Shown: piece after piece, positions 57,930 through 64,000 of the stretch | Layout of the letters: every line of letters starts with the position of its first letter | How positions within the stretch are numbered: position 1 is the stretch's first letter | NCBI GenBank assembly: GCA_017463985.1 | Contig: JAFUEH010000016.1 | Coordinates: 1 to 64,000 of the forward strand | Reading direction: 5' to 3' | From: Eubacterium sp. | Lineage (GTDB): Bacteria; Bacillota; Clostridia; Oscillospirales; Acutalibacteraceae | DNA length: 64,000 nt | Program-made: the position numbers and the translations under genes | The notes under the pieces: model-generated | Seen by the model: only the letters and a program-made list of their open reading frames with translations | The model's database searches: none | Told to the model about the DNA's origin: nothing

Positions 57930-57948
57930 ACGGAAAGGAGAAGATTAA

Positions 57949-58221
57949 ATGAGTAGAAGTACTAAAAAAGGCCCTTATGTAGAAGAAAGCCTTTACAAAA
58001 AGGTAGAAGCTCTCAACGCCAAGGGCGACAAGCAGGTTATCAAAACCTGGTCAAGAAGTTCAACAATCTTCCCTGAGTTCGTTGGTCACACGTTTGCTGT
58101 TCACGACGGAAGAAAGCACGTTCCTGTATACGTAACAGAGGACATGGTTGGACATAAGCTCGGTGAGTTTGCACCGACAAGAACCTTCAGAGGCCACGCC
58201 GGCTCTAAGACAGGTAAATAA
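57949..58221 (+). CDS. rpsS: Ribosomal protein S19 (uS19, 90 aa)
   Basis: Small-subunit head protein that pairs with S13 and contacts t[43 protein letters not shown] and [20 protein letters not shown] are standard; the C-terminus is [20 protein letters not shown] lies before the ATG. 14-nt gap to rplV. Confidence 0.98.
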   Translation: MSRSTKKGPYVEESLYKKVEALNAKGDKQVIKTWSRSSTIFPEFVGHTFAVHDGRKHVPVYVTEDMVGHKLGEFAPTRTFRGHAGSKTGK

Positions 58222-58235
58222 GCGAAAGGAGAATT

Positions 58236-58577
58236 ATGATGGAAGCAAAAGCAAAAGCAACATACGTTCGTATTTCTCCGAGAAAGGTAAAGATCGTTCT
58301 TGACCTTATCAGAAAGCAGCCTGCTGACAAGGCGGTAGCCATTCTCAAGTACACACCGAAAGCTGCTTGCGAGCCGGTATCCAAGGTTCTCAAGAGCGCG
58401 ATGGCAAATGCTGAGAATAACCTGAATATGGACGTATCCAGATTATATGTAGCAGAAGCTCACGTTGCACCGGGCCCGATTCTTAAGAGAATCCAGCCGA
58501 GAGCACAGGGCAGAGCCTACAGAATCAATAAGAGAACATCACACATTACCCTGGTACTCAGGGAAATGGAAGACTAA
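58236..58577 (+). CDS. rplV: Ribosomal protein L22 (uL22, 113 aa)
   Basis: Tunnel-lining large-subunit protein. [39 protein letters not shown] and the beta-hairpin tip [17 protein letters not shown] are present; the hairpin tip shows no macrolide-resistance insertion. Two ATG codons follow each other (58236, 58239); the second is 7 nt from AGGAG and may be preferred, which would shorten the protein by one residue. Confidence 0.97.
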   Translation: MMEAKAKATYVRISPRKVKIVLDLIRKQPADKAVAILKYTPKAACEPVSKVLKSAMANAENNLNMDVSRLYVAEAHVAPGPILKRIQPRAQGRAYRINKRTSHITLVLREMED

Positions 58578-58595
58578 GCGAGGAGGAAAAGTTAA

Positions 58596-59303
58596 ATGGG
58601 ACAGAAATGTAATCCTACCGGTTTAAGAATCGGCGTTATCAAGAACTGGGACTCCCGCTGGTACGCAAAGAAGGGCGATTTTGCCGATACGCTTGTTGAG
58701 GACTATAACCTCCGTAAGTATCTTCTTAAGAGCCTTTACAGCGCTGGTGTTCCGAAGATCGAAATTGAAAGAGACGCAAAGAGAGTCAGAATCAACATCC
58801 ACTGTGCGAAGCCGGGTATGGTTATCGGTAAGCAGGGTGCAGAGATTGAAAAGCTCAAGGAAACTTGTGCTAAGAAGCTCGGCAAGGATCCCAGCGAAGT
58901 TTTCATTAACATCGTAGAGATCAAGAGCCCTGACCTCAATGCTACGTTAGTTGCACAGTCGATCGCTCAGCAGCTTGAAAGACGTGTTGCTTTCAGAAGA
59001 GCTGTAAAGGGCGCTATCAGAAACACCATGCGCCTTGGTGCTCGCGGTATCAAGATCATGGTTTCCGGCAGAATCGGCGGTGCAGAAATTGCGCGTTCAG
59101 AGACCTATAAGGAAGGTACGATTCCGCTTCAGACAATCCGTGCCGACATCGACTACGGCTTTGCAGAGGCTGCTACCACCTACGGCAGACTGGGCATCAA
59201 GGTTTGGATCTACCAGGGTGAGGTTCTCAGAGAATCCCGCAATTCTAACAGAAGAAATAACAGAAGAAACAACAATCGTCGCAGGGAAGGGGGAAATAAG
59301 TAA
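58596..59303 (+). CDS. rpsC: Ribosomal protein S3 (uS3, 235 aa)
   Basis: Small-subunit head protein at the mRNA entry with helicase activity. [20 protein letters not shown], the KH domain with [16 protein letters not shown], and [37 protein letters not shown] are present. The C-terminal tail is an unusual low-complexity run of Asn and Arg (about residues 215-235) that is probably disordered. The stop overlaps the rplP start (TAATG). Confidence 0.98.
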   Translation: MGQKCNPTGLRIGVIKNWDSRWYAKKGDFADTLVEDYNLRKYLLKSLYSAGVPKIEIERDAKRVRINIHCAKPGMVIGKQGAEIEKLKETCAKKLGKDPSEVFINIVEIKSPDLNATLVAQSIAQQLERRVAFRRAVKGAIRNTMRLGARGIKIMVSGRIGGAEIARSETYKEGTIPLQTIRADIDYGFAEAATTYGRLGIKVWIYQGEVLRESRNSNRRNNRRNNNRRREGGNK

Positions 59304-59728
59304 TGCTCTTACCTAAGCGTGTGAAGCACAGAAAGCAGCACAGAGGCAGAATGACCGGTGCCGCTATGAGAGGTAACAAGGTAACTTATGGTCAGTACGG
59401 TCTTGCTACAACCGAGCCGGCTTGGATCACCGCCGCTCAGATTGAAGCAGCCCGTATCGCTATGACCCGTTACACCAAGCGTGGCGGTCAGGTATGGATC
59501 AAGATTTTCCCTGACAAGCCGATCACCGCAAGACCTGCCGACACCCGTATGGGTAAAGGTAAAGGTAACGTTGACTACTGGGTAGCAGTAGTAAAGCCGG
59601 GCAGAATTATGTTTGAGCTCGGCGGCGTTAGCGAGGACGTTGCCCGTGAGGCAATGCGTCTTGCAGCTAACAAGCTCCCTGTAAAGTGCAAGTTTGTTAA
59701 GAAAGAAGAAGAGGGAGGCGAGCAGTAA
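59303..59728 (+). CDS. rplP: Ribosomal protein L16 (uL16, 141 aa)
   Basis: Organises the A-site tRNA elbow in the large subunit. [60 protein letters not shown] (with the RMGKGKG loop) and [13 protein letters not shown] are intact. GGGGG lies 9 nt before the ATG. It overlaps rpsC upstream and rpmC downstream by one base each, so three genes are translationally coupled. Confidence 0.98.
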   Translation: MLLPKRVKHRKQHRGRMTGAAMRGNKVTYGQYGLATTEPAWITAAQIEAARIAMTRYTKRGGQVWIKIFPDKPITARPADTRMGKGKGNVDYWVAVVKPGRIMFELGGVSEDVAREAMRLAANKLPVKCKFVKKEEEGGEQ

Positions 59729-59931
59729 TGAAAGCATCAGAAATCAGAGAGCTCTCCGCAGAGCAGAGAGCAAAGAAGCTGACTGAGCTCAGAGAAGAGC
59801 TCTTCAACCTTCGTTTTCAGCAGGCTATCAACCAGCTCGAGAACCCTATGAGAATTAAAGCAGTCAAGAAAGATATCGCTCGCATCCTTACCGTGGAAAG
59901 AGCTATCGAGCTTGAAAATGCGGATGCATAA
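59728..59931 (+). CDS. rpmC: Ribosomal protein L29 (uL29, 67 aa)
   Basis: Small helical protein at the tunnel exit near L23. [40 protein letters not shown] and [19 protein letters not shown] match the family in full. The TAATG overlap with rplP replaces a separate gap; GGAGG lies 9 nt before the ATG. Confidence 0.97.
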   Translation: MKASEIRELSAEQRAKKLTELREELFNLRFQQAINQLENPMRIKAVKKDIARILTVERAIELENADA

Positions 59932-59945
59932 GGAGGTAGCTAACG

Positions 59946-60200
59946 ATGGAAAGAAACCTCAGAAAGACGAAGATCGGCGTTGTGACATCTAACAAGATGG
60001 ACAAGACAGTTGTCGTTACCATTTCAGAGAGAGTTAAGCACCCTCTTTATAACAAGATCGTTAACAACACCATCAAGTACAAGGCTCATGACGAGAATAA
60101 TGAATGCCAGGTAGGCGACAAGGTTCAGATTATGGAAACCCGTAAGCTGTCCAAGGACAAGAACTGGCGCGTCGTGAAGATTGTAGAGAAAGCTAAATAA
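59946..60200 (+). CDS. rpsQ: Ribosomal protein S17 (uS17, 84 aa)
   Basis: Early 16S rRNA 5'-domain-binding protein with an OB fold. [40 protein letters not shown] and [20 protein letters not shown] are the conserved blocks. AAGGAGG lies 8 nt before the ATG. A 175-nt gap with a palindromic hairpin separates it from rplN. Confidence 0.98.
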   Translation: MERNLRKTKIGVVTSNKMDKTVVVTISERVKHPLYNKIVNNTIKYKAHDENNECQVGDKVQIMETRKLSKDKNWRVVKIVEKAK

Positions 60201-60267
60201 TCATCGCGATTGTAGGCTTTTAACAGGTATATATTTATTACATTATATATACGGCAAAATGGTACTA

Positions 60268-60300
60268 ACGTGGCGGAGCGTCGAGGACGTCGCTCCCTAC
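60268..60300. repeat. Palindromic hairpin in the rpsQ-rplN gap
   Basis: GGAGCG-T-CG / CG-T-CGCTCC around an AGGA loop (60275-60296), flanked by GTGGC and CTACGG. No T tract, so not a typical terminator. The GC-rich unit in AT-rich surroundings looks like an interspersed palindromic repeat that has landed in the operon. Confidence 0.6.
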
Positions 60301-60375
60301 GGAATTTAGTCATATTGAAAATAATAACTGCAACTTAGCAAAGTGTTATTTTGCAGTACGAAGGAGGAAAACGCT

Positions 60376-60744
60376 GTGATACAACAGGAAAGTCGTCTTA
60401 AAGTCGCAGACAACACCGGCGCCAAAGAGATTCTTTGCATTCGCGTTCCGGGCGGCTCAGGCAGAAAGTACGCCAACATCGGCGATGTTATCATTGCAAC
60501 CGTTAAGAAAGCGGCGCCAGGTGGCATCGTAAAGAAGGGCGAAGTTGTTAAAGCAGTCATCGTTCGTACAACTAAAGGTGTACGTCGTGATGATGGACAG
60601 TATATTCGTTTTGACGAAAATGCTGCCGTAATTATTAAAGAGGATAAAACGCCTCGCGGCACACGTATTTTTGGCCCCGTAGCAAGAGAGCTTCGTGAAA
60701 AGGATTATATGAAGATCCTCTCTCTCGCTCCGGAAGTACTTTAA
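60376..60744 (+). CDS. rplN: Ribosomal protein L14 (uL14, 122 aa)
   Basis: Interface protein and docking site for the silencing factor Rsf[61 protein letters not shown] and [20 protein letters not shown] are standard. GTG at 60376 is the start: AAGGAGG lies 8 nt upstream and the length becomes exactly 122, the family norm; a reading from 60343 adds 11 alien residues. First gene after the only large gap of the operon. Confidence 0.97.
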   Translation: MIQQESRLKVADNTGAKEILCIRVPGGSGRKYANIGDVIIATVKKAAPGGIVKKGEVVKAVIVRTTKGVRRDDGQYIRFDENAAVIIKEDKTPRGTRIFGPVARELREKDYMKILSLAPEVL

Positions 60745-60758
60745 TGGAGGTGCCGACT

Positions 60759-61061
60759 ATGAGTAAAATGTTTGTTAAGACCGGTGATACCGTCGAGGTA
60801 CTCAGCGGTAAGTCTAAAGGCGTCAGAGGCGAGGTTATCGCTGTTAGCCCGAAGGAAAACAAGGTTATCGTCAAGGGTGCTCAGGTAGTTACTAAGCACG
60901 TAAAGCCCCACAGAATGGGTGAGCAGGGCGGTATCGTTGAGGTTGAATCGGCTATGTACGCTTCTAAGGTTCAGTTAGTTTGCCCGAAGTGCGATGAGGC
61001 GGTACGCGTCGGTCGCAAGGACGGCAAGAGAGTTTGCGTTAAATGCAAGCACGAGTTTTAA
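60759..61061 (+). CDS. rplX: Ribosomal protein L24 (uL24, 100 aa)
   Basis: Initiator of large-subunit assembly, near the tunnel exit. FVKTGDTVEVLSGKSKGVRG is the KOW motif, VKGAQVVTKHVKPHRMGEQG follows, and the C-terminal CPKCDEAVRVGRKDGKRVCV with CVKCKHEF gives two CxxC pairs, a zinc-ribbon form of L24. ATG at 60759 is set by GGAGG 8 nt upstream. 14-nt gap from rplN. Confidence 0.97.
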   Translation: MSKMFVKTGDTVEVLSGKSKGVRGEVIAVSPKENKVIVKGAQVVTKHVKPHRMGEQGGIVEVESAMYASKVQLVCPKCDEAVRVGRKDGKRVCVKCKHEF

Positions 61062-61079
61062 GGAAGGGAGGACATAACA

Positions 61080-61622
61080 ATGGCAGCAAGACTGAAGGAA
61101 GTCTATAAGAACGAAATTGCTCCTGCGCTCATGAAGAAGTTTGAGTACAAATCTGTTATGCAAATCCCGAAGCTCGACAAGATTGTAATCAACGTAGGCG
61201 CAGGCGAAGCGCGTGAAAACTCAAAGGTAATTGACGCAATCGTAGCCGATGTAACCCAGATCGCTGGTCAGAAGCCGGTTGTCTGCAAGGCTAAGAAGTC
61301 AGTTGCTAACTTTAAACTCCGTGAGGGTATGCCGATCGGTGTAAAAGTAACTCTTCGCGGTGACAGAATGTATGAATTCCTTGACAGATTCTTCAATCTG
61401 GCACTTCCGAGAGTTCGTGACTTCAGAGGAATCAACCCGAACTCCTTCGACGGCCGCGGCAACTATGCTATGGGCGTGAGAGAGCAGCTGATTTTCCCTG
61501 AAATCGACTATGACAAGATTGACAAGGTTCGCGGCATGGACATCATTATGGTTACCACCGCTAATACCGATGAAGAGGCCAGAGAGCTGTTAAAGCTGCT
61601 CGGTGCTCCATTCTCAGCGTAA
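61080..61622 (+). CDS. rplE: Ribosomal protein L5 (uL5, 180 aa)
   Basis: Binds 5S rRNA and contacts the P-site t[63 protein letters not shown] and [20 protein letters not shown] are present, with [20 protein letters not shown] at the end. AAGGGAGG precedes the ATG. 12-nt gap to the S14 gene. Confidence 0.98.
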   Translation: MAARLKEVYKNEIAPALMKKFEYKSVMQIPKLDKIVINVGAGEARENSKVIDAIVADVTQIAGQKPVVCKAKKSVANFKLREGMPIGVKVTLRGDRMYEFLDRFFNLALPRVRDFRGINPNSFDGRGNYAMGVREQLIFPEIDYDKIDKVRGMDIIMVTTANTDEEARELLKLLGAPFSA

Positions 61623-61634
61623 GGAGGGATTATC

Positions 61635-61820
61635 GTGGCTAAAACATCTATGAAGGTGAAGCAGGCAAGACCTGCCAAGTATTCAACAAGAGCATATAAC
61701 AGATGTAAGATCTGCGGTAGACCTCATGCTTATCTTCGTAAGTACGGTATCTGCAGAATCTGCTTCAGAGAGCTTGCTCATAAGGGCGAGATCCCCGGAG
61801 TGAAGAAGTCATCTTGGTAA
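61635..61820 (+). CDS. rpsZ: Ribosomal protein S14 type Z (uS14, 61 aa)
   Basis: Zinc-ribbon form of S14: four cysteines in [20 protein letters not shown] bind Zn, followed by [18 protein letters not shown]. The short 61-residue form is typical of Firmicutes; the zinc-free long form is not seen in this window. The start codon is GTG with GGAGGG 7 nt upstream. A 38-nt gap follows before rpsH. Confidence 0.98.
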   Translation: MAKTSMKVKQARPAKYSTRAYNRCKICGRPHAYLRKYGICRICFRELAHKGEIPGVKKSSW

Positions 61821-61858
61821 GAACTGAGAATTGCTAATTTTATAAGGAGGAAATATCA

Positions 61859-62257
61859 ATGCATATTACAGATCCGATTGCTGATATGCTTACAAGAATT
61901 CGTAATGCCAATTCAGCAAAGCACGAAATAGTAGATATTCCTGCATCAAATATGAAGAAGGCAATCGCTCAGATTCTTCTTGATGAAGGTTATATCGCAG
62001 CCTATAAAGTAATTGAAGACGAGAAGCAGGGAATGATCCGTGTTACTCTTAAATACGGCGAAAACAAGTCACAGGTTATCACCGGTCTCAGAAGAGTTTC
62101 TAAGCCGGGCCTGAGAATCTACAGCAGTGTAGAGGATATGCCGAAGGTCATGAAGGGACTTGGTATCGCGATCGTATCCACTTCAAAAGGTATTATGACA
62201 GACAGAGAAGCTCGCAAGCAGAACGTTGGCGGCGAGGTATTAGCATTCGTTTGGTAA
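61859..62257 (+). CDS. rpsH: Ribosomal protein S8 (uS8, 132 aa)
   Basis: Binds the central domain of 16S rRNA; in E. coli it represses the spc operon by binding the L5 messenger. [60 protein letters not shown] and GGEVLAFVW are standard. Strong AAGGAGG 8 nt before the ATG. Confidence 0.98.
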   Translation: MHITDPIADMLTRIRNANSAKHEIVDIPASNMKKAIAQILLDEGYIAAYKVIEDEKQGMIRVTLKYGENKSQVITGLRRVSKPGLRIYSSVEDMPKVMKGLGIAIVSTSKGIMTDREARKQNVGGEVLAFVW

Positions 62258-62272
62258 GGAGGTGCAGTAAGG

Positions 62273-62815
62273 ATGTCACGTATAGGTTTAAAGCCAATCG
62301 TTATTCCTGCCGGCGTTGACTTTTCAGTTGACGACAACAACACTGTAACCGTTAAGGGACCAAACGGTACTCTTACGCAGGATGTTCATAAGGACATCAA
62401 GGTTAACGTTGACGGCAGCGTAGTTACTTTAGAAAGACCATCTGACGATAAAGAGCACAGAGCCCTTCACGGCCTGTACAGAGCTCTTCTCGCCAACATG
62501 GTAACAGGTGTTCATGAGACCTTCAAGAAAACACTGGAGGTTAAGGGCGTCGGTTACAGAGTTCAGGTATCCGGCGACACGCTCACCATGAACCTTGGTT
62601 ATTCACATCAGGTGATCATGAAGGCACCTGAGGGAATCAAGATTGAGTGCCCGAACGCTAACACGATCGTGATTAGCGGTGCCAGCAAGCAGGCGGTAGG
62701 TCAGTTCGCAGCGCAGGTGCGCGAGAAGAGACCGCCGGAGCCGTATAAGGGCAAGGGTATCAAATACTCAGACGAGCATATCCGCCGTAAGGAAGGCAAA
62801 GCAGGTAAGAAATAA
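62273..62815 (+). CDS. rplF: Ribosomal protein L6 (uL6, 180 aa)
   Basis: Large-subunit protein at the factor-binding site. SRIGLKPIVIPAGVDFSVDD, VKGPNGTLTQDVHKDI, LEVKGVGYRVQVSGDTLTMN, GYSHQVIMKAPEGI and the C-terminal IRRKEGKAGKK are typical of the two-domain protein. GGAGG lies shortly upstream. 18-nt gap to rplR. Confidence 0.98.
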   Translation: MSRIGLKPIVIPAGVDFSVDDNNTVTVKGPNGTLTQDVHKDIKVNVDGSVVTLERPSDDKEHRALHGLYRALLANMVTGVHETFKKTLEVKGVGYRVQVSGDTLTMNLGYSHQVIMKAPEGIKIECPNANTIVISGASKQAVGQFAAQVREKRPPEPYKGKGIKYSDEHIRRKEGKAGKK

Positions 62816-62833
62816 AGGAAGGAGTGAATTACA

Positions 62834-63193
62834 ATGGTTTCTAGACAGGATTCTAACAAAGCAAGACAGAAGCGTCATATCCGTGTTCGCGGTAAGATCA
62901 GCGGTACTGCTGAGTGCCCGAGACTCAATGTATATCGCTCCCTCGCTAACATCTATGCTCAGCTGATTGATGACGAGAACGGTGTAACACTCGCTCAGGC
63001 ATCAACCGTTGAGAAGGAATTTACCGAGTATGGCGGAAATGTTGAGGCAGCGAAAGCTGTTGGTAAGAAATTAGCTGAAAGAGCCGCTGAAAAGGGCATT
63101 AAGGAATGCGTTTTTGACCGCGGCGGTTACGTATATCACGGCAGAGTTGCTGCAGTAGCAGACGGCGCCCGTGAAGGCGGACTTGAGTTCTAA
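62834..63193 (+). CDS. rplR: Ribosomal protein L18 (uL18, 119 aa)
   Basis: Binds 5S rRNA with L5. [60 protein letters not shown] and [19 protein letters not shown] are conserved. AAGGAG precedes the ATG. 18-nt gap to rpsE. Confidence 0.98.
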   Translation: MVSRQDSNKARQKRHIRVRGKISGTAECPRLNVYRSLANIYAQLIDDENGVTLAQASTVEKEFTEYGGNVEAAKAVGKKLAERAAEKGIKECVFDRGGYVYHGRVAAVADGAREGGLEF

Positions 63194-63211
63194 AGAAGGG
63201 AGTATATTGTT

Positions 63212-63718
63212 ATGGTAAATAATAAGATTGACGTATCTTCAATGGAACTTGAAGAAAGAGTGGTTGCCATCAACCGTGTTTCCAAGACCGTAAAGGGTGG
63301 TAGAATTTTCAAATTCTCCGCGCTGGTAGTGGTTGGCGACGGCAACGGCCTTGTTGGCTTCGGTATCGGCAAATCTGGCGAGGTTCCGGACGCTATCCGC
63401 AAGGGCATTGAGGATGCTAAGAAAAACGTAATCAAGGTTTCACTCAGAGGAACGACGATTCCTCACGAGATCAAAGGTAAGTTCGGCGCAGGCGAGGTTA
63501 TTCTGCTGCCCGCTCCGAAGGGTACCGGCGTTATCGCCGGCGGTCCGGTCCGTGCGGTTGTTGAGACCGTCGGTATTAAGGACATCCGTACCAAGGCAAT
63601 CCGTTCCAATAACCCTTGCAACGTTGTCAGAGCTACCATCAACGGCCTGAGCCAGCTCAGAACCGCTGACGAGGTTGCTGCCATCAGAGGCAAGAGTGTT
63701 AAGGAAATCGTAGGTTAA
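63212..63718 (+). CDS. rpsE: Ribosomal protein S5 (uS5, 168 aa)
   Basis: Decoding-fidelity protein of the small subunit. [40 protein letters not shown] and the loop [20 protein letters not shown] (the ram/spectinomycin loop region is KVSLRG... without an obvious resistance change), [20 protein letters not shown] are intact. GAAGGGAG precedes the ATG. 13-nt gap to rpmD. Confidence 0.97.
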   Translation: MVNNKIDVSSMELEERVVAINRVSKTVKGGRIFKFSALVVVGDGNGLVGFGIGKSGEVPDAIRKGIEDAKKNVIKVSLRGTTIPHEIKGKFGAGEVILLPAPKGTGVIAGGPVRAVVETVGIKDIRTKAIRSNNPCNVVRATINGLSQLRTADEVAAIRGKSVKEIVG

Positions 63719-63731
63719 GGAGGGGTTTGAC

Positions 63732-63911
63732 ATGGCAGATGTAAAAATCAAGCTTACAAAGAGCTTAATCGGCTGTAAGGATGACCAGATCGCCACAGCC
63801 CACTCACTTGGTCTTCGTAAAATCGGCAATATTACCATTCAGCCTGACAACGCTCAGACACAGGGTAAGATCAAAAAGATCTGTCACCTTGTAACAATTA
63901 TTGAAGAATAA
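63732..63911 (+). CDS. rpmD: Ribosomal protein L30 (uL30, 59 aa)
   Basis: Small large-subunit protein. Translation from the ATG at 63732 gives MADVKIKLTKSLIGCKDDQI, then AHSLGLRKIGNITIQPDNAQ and a C-terminus CHLVTIIEE, matching the family (normal length 58-61). AAGGAGGGG lies upstream. It stands in its standard place between rpsE and rplO. Confidence 0.96.
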   Translation: MADVKIKLTKSLIGCKDDQIATAHSLGLRKIGNITIQPDNAQTQGKIKKICHLVTIIEE

Positions 63912-63925
63912 GGGGGAGACAGAAT

Positions 63926-64000
63926 ATGAAATTACATGAACTTTCTCCTGCAGAGGGCTCAAAGAAGGCTGTTAAGAGAATCGGACGCGGTCCGGGCTCA
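63926..64000 (+). CDS. rplO: Ribosomal protein L15 (uL15), 5' part only
   Basis: The first 25 codons: MKLHELSPAEGSKKAVKRIG followed by RGPGS, the conserved N-terminus of L15. The window ends inside the gene. GGGGGAG lies upstream of the ATG. secY would be expected next. Confidence 0.93.
   Translation, partial: MKLHELSPAEGSKKAVKRIGRGPGS

Overview
The window looks like a chromosome segment of an anaerobic, low-to-mid GC Firmicute of class Clostridia, most likely an Oscillospirales/Ruminococcaceae-type gut bacterium. The evidence is pyruvate:ferredoxin oxidoreductase as the central pyruvate enzyme, an IspH-ribosomal protein S1 fusion (a clostridial trait), HprK, WhiA/RapZ, MurT/GatD, SpoIVB (descent from spore formers), zinc-ribbon type S14, clean AGGAGG ribosome sites and BspA-like leucine-rich repeat proteins with choline-binding-type wall repeats. 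Species cannot be fixed from the sequence alone.

Layout. 1-2300: an acidic hypothetical protein, a ~300-bp palindromic element, and a membrane-anchored fibronectin III protein. 2300-6010: nifJ with its own promoter and terminator. 6010-8410: an AT-rich island with a small Xre regulator, a decayed small gene and a secreted PPC-repeat/wall-binding protein, bounded by two similar hairpin terminators. 8430-16000: tyrosine phosphatase, Na/Pi-PhoU transporter, GH28-like beta-helix protein, then a membrane-protein cluster with a DUF2975/Xre pair, a frameshifted small gene and a DUF4173 protein. 16070-21110: ECF sigma factor, membrane protein (putative anti-sigma) and giant BspA-like surface protein in one overlapping operon, closed by a second copy of the palindromic element. 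21200-29140: DUF378 protein, manA, then ABC-F, FAD oxidoreductase, cmk, plsC and ispH-rpsA in one tightly packed operon. 29200-34860: a second ECF/anti-sigma pair and a subtilase with the same wall-binding C-terminus. 34880-39430 (minus): S26-like peptidase, ABC exporter, GH2 enzyme, cyclophilin. 39430-43620: gatD/murT, divergent radical SAM gene, GT4 glycosyltransferase. 43700-54480: hprK, glucokinase, murB, rapZ, whiA, dnaE, pfkA, spoIVB. 54660-64000: the S10-spc ribosomal protein operon from rpsJ to the start of rplO.

How the genes fit together. Sugar phosphorylation and glycolysis (ROK glucokinase, PfkA, ManA), carbon-catabolite signalling (HprK, RapZ) and pyruvate oxidation (NifJ) are all represented. 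Wall synthesis and its modification (MurB, MurT/GatD) sit with three large secreted proteins that end in the same wall-binding module. Two of these three lie directly behind ECF sigma/anti-sigma pairs, which suggests envelope-responsive control of the surface proteome.

The most unusual items are: the two copies of a three-arm palindromic element in opposite orientation; the duplicated sigma/anti-sigma/wall-protein arrangement with a shared C-terminal module; an internal ribosome site that could release free S1 from the IspH-S1 fusion; a probably leaderless divergent promoter pair; and a terminator that overlaps the ribosome site of spoIVB. I saw no CRISPR array, integrase, transposase, rRNA or tRNA gene.
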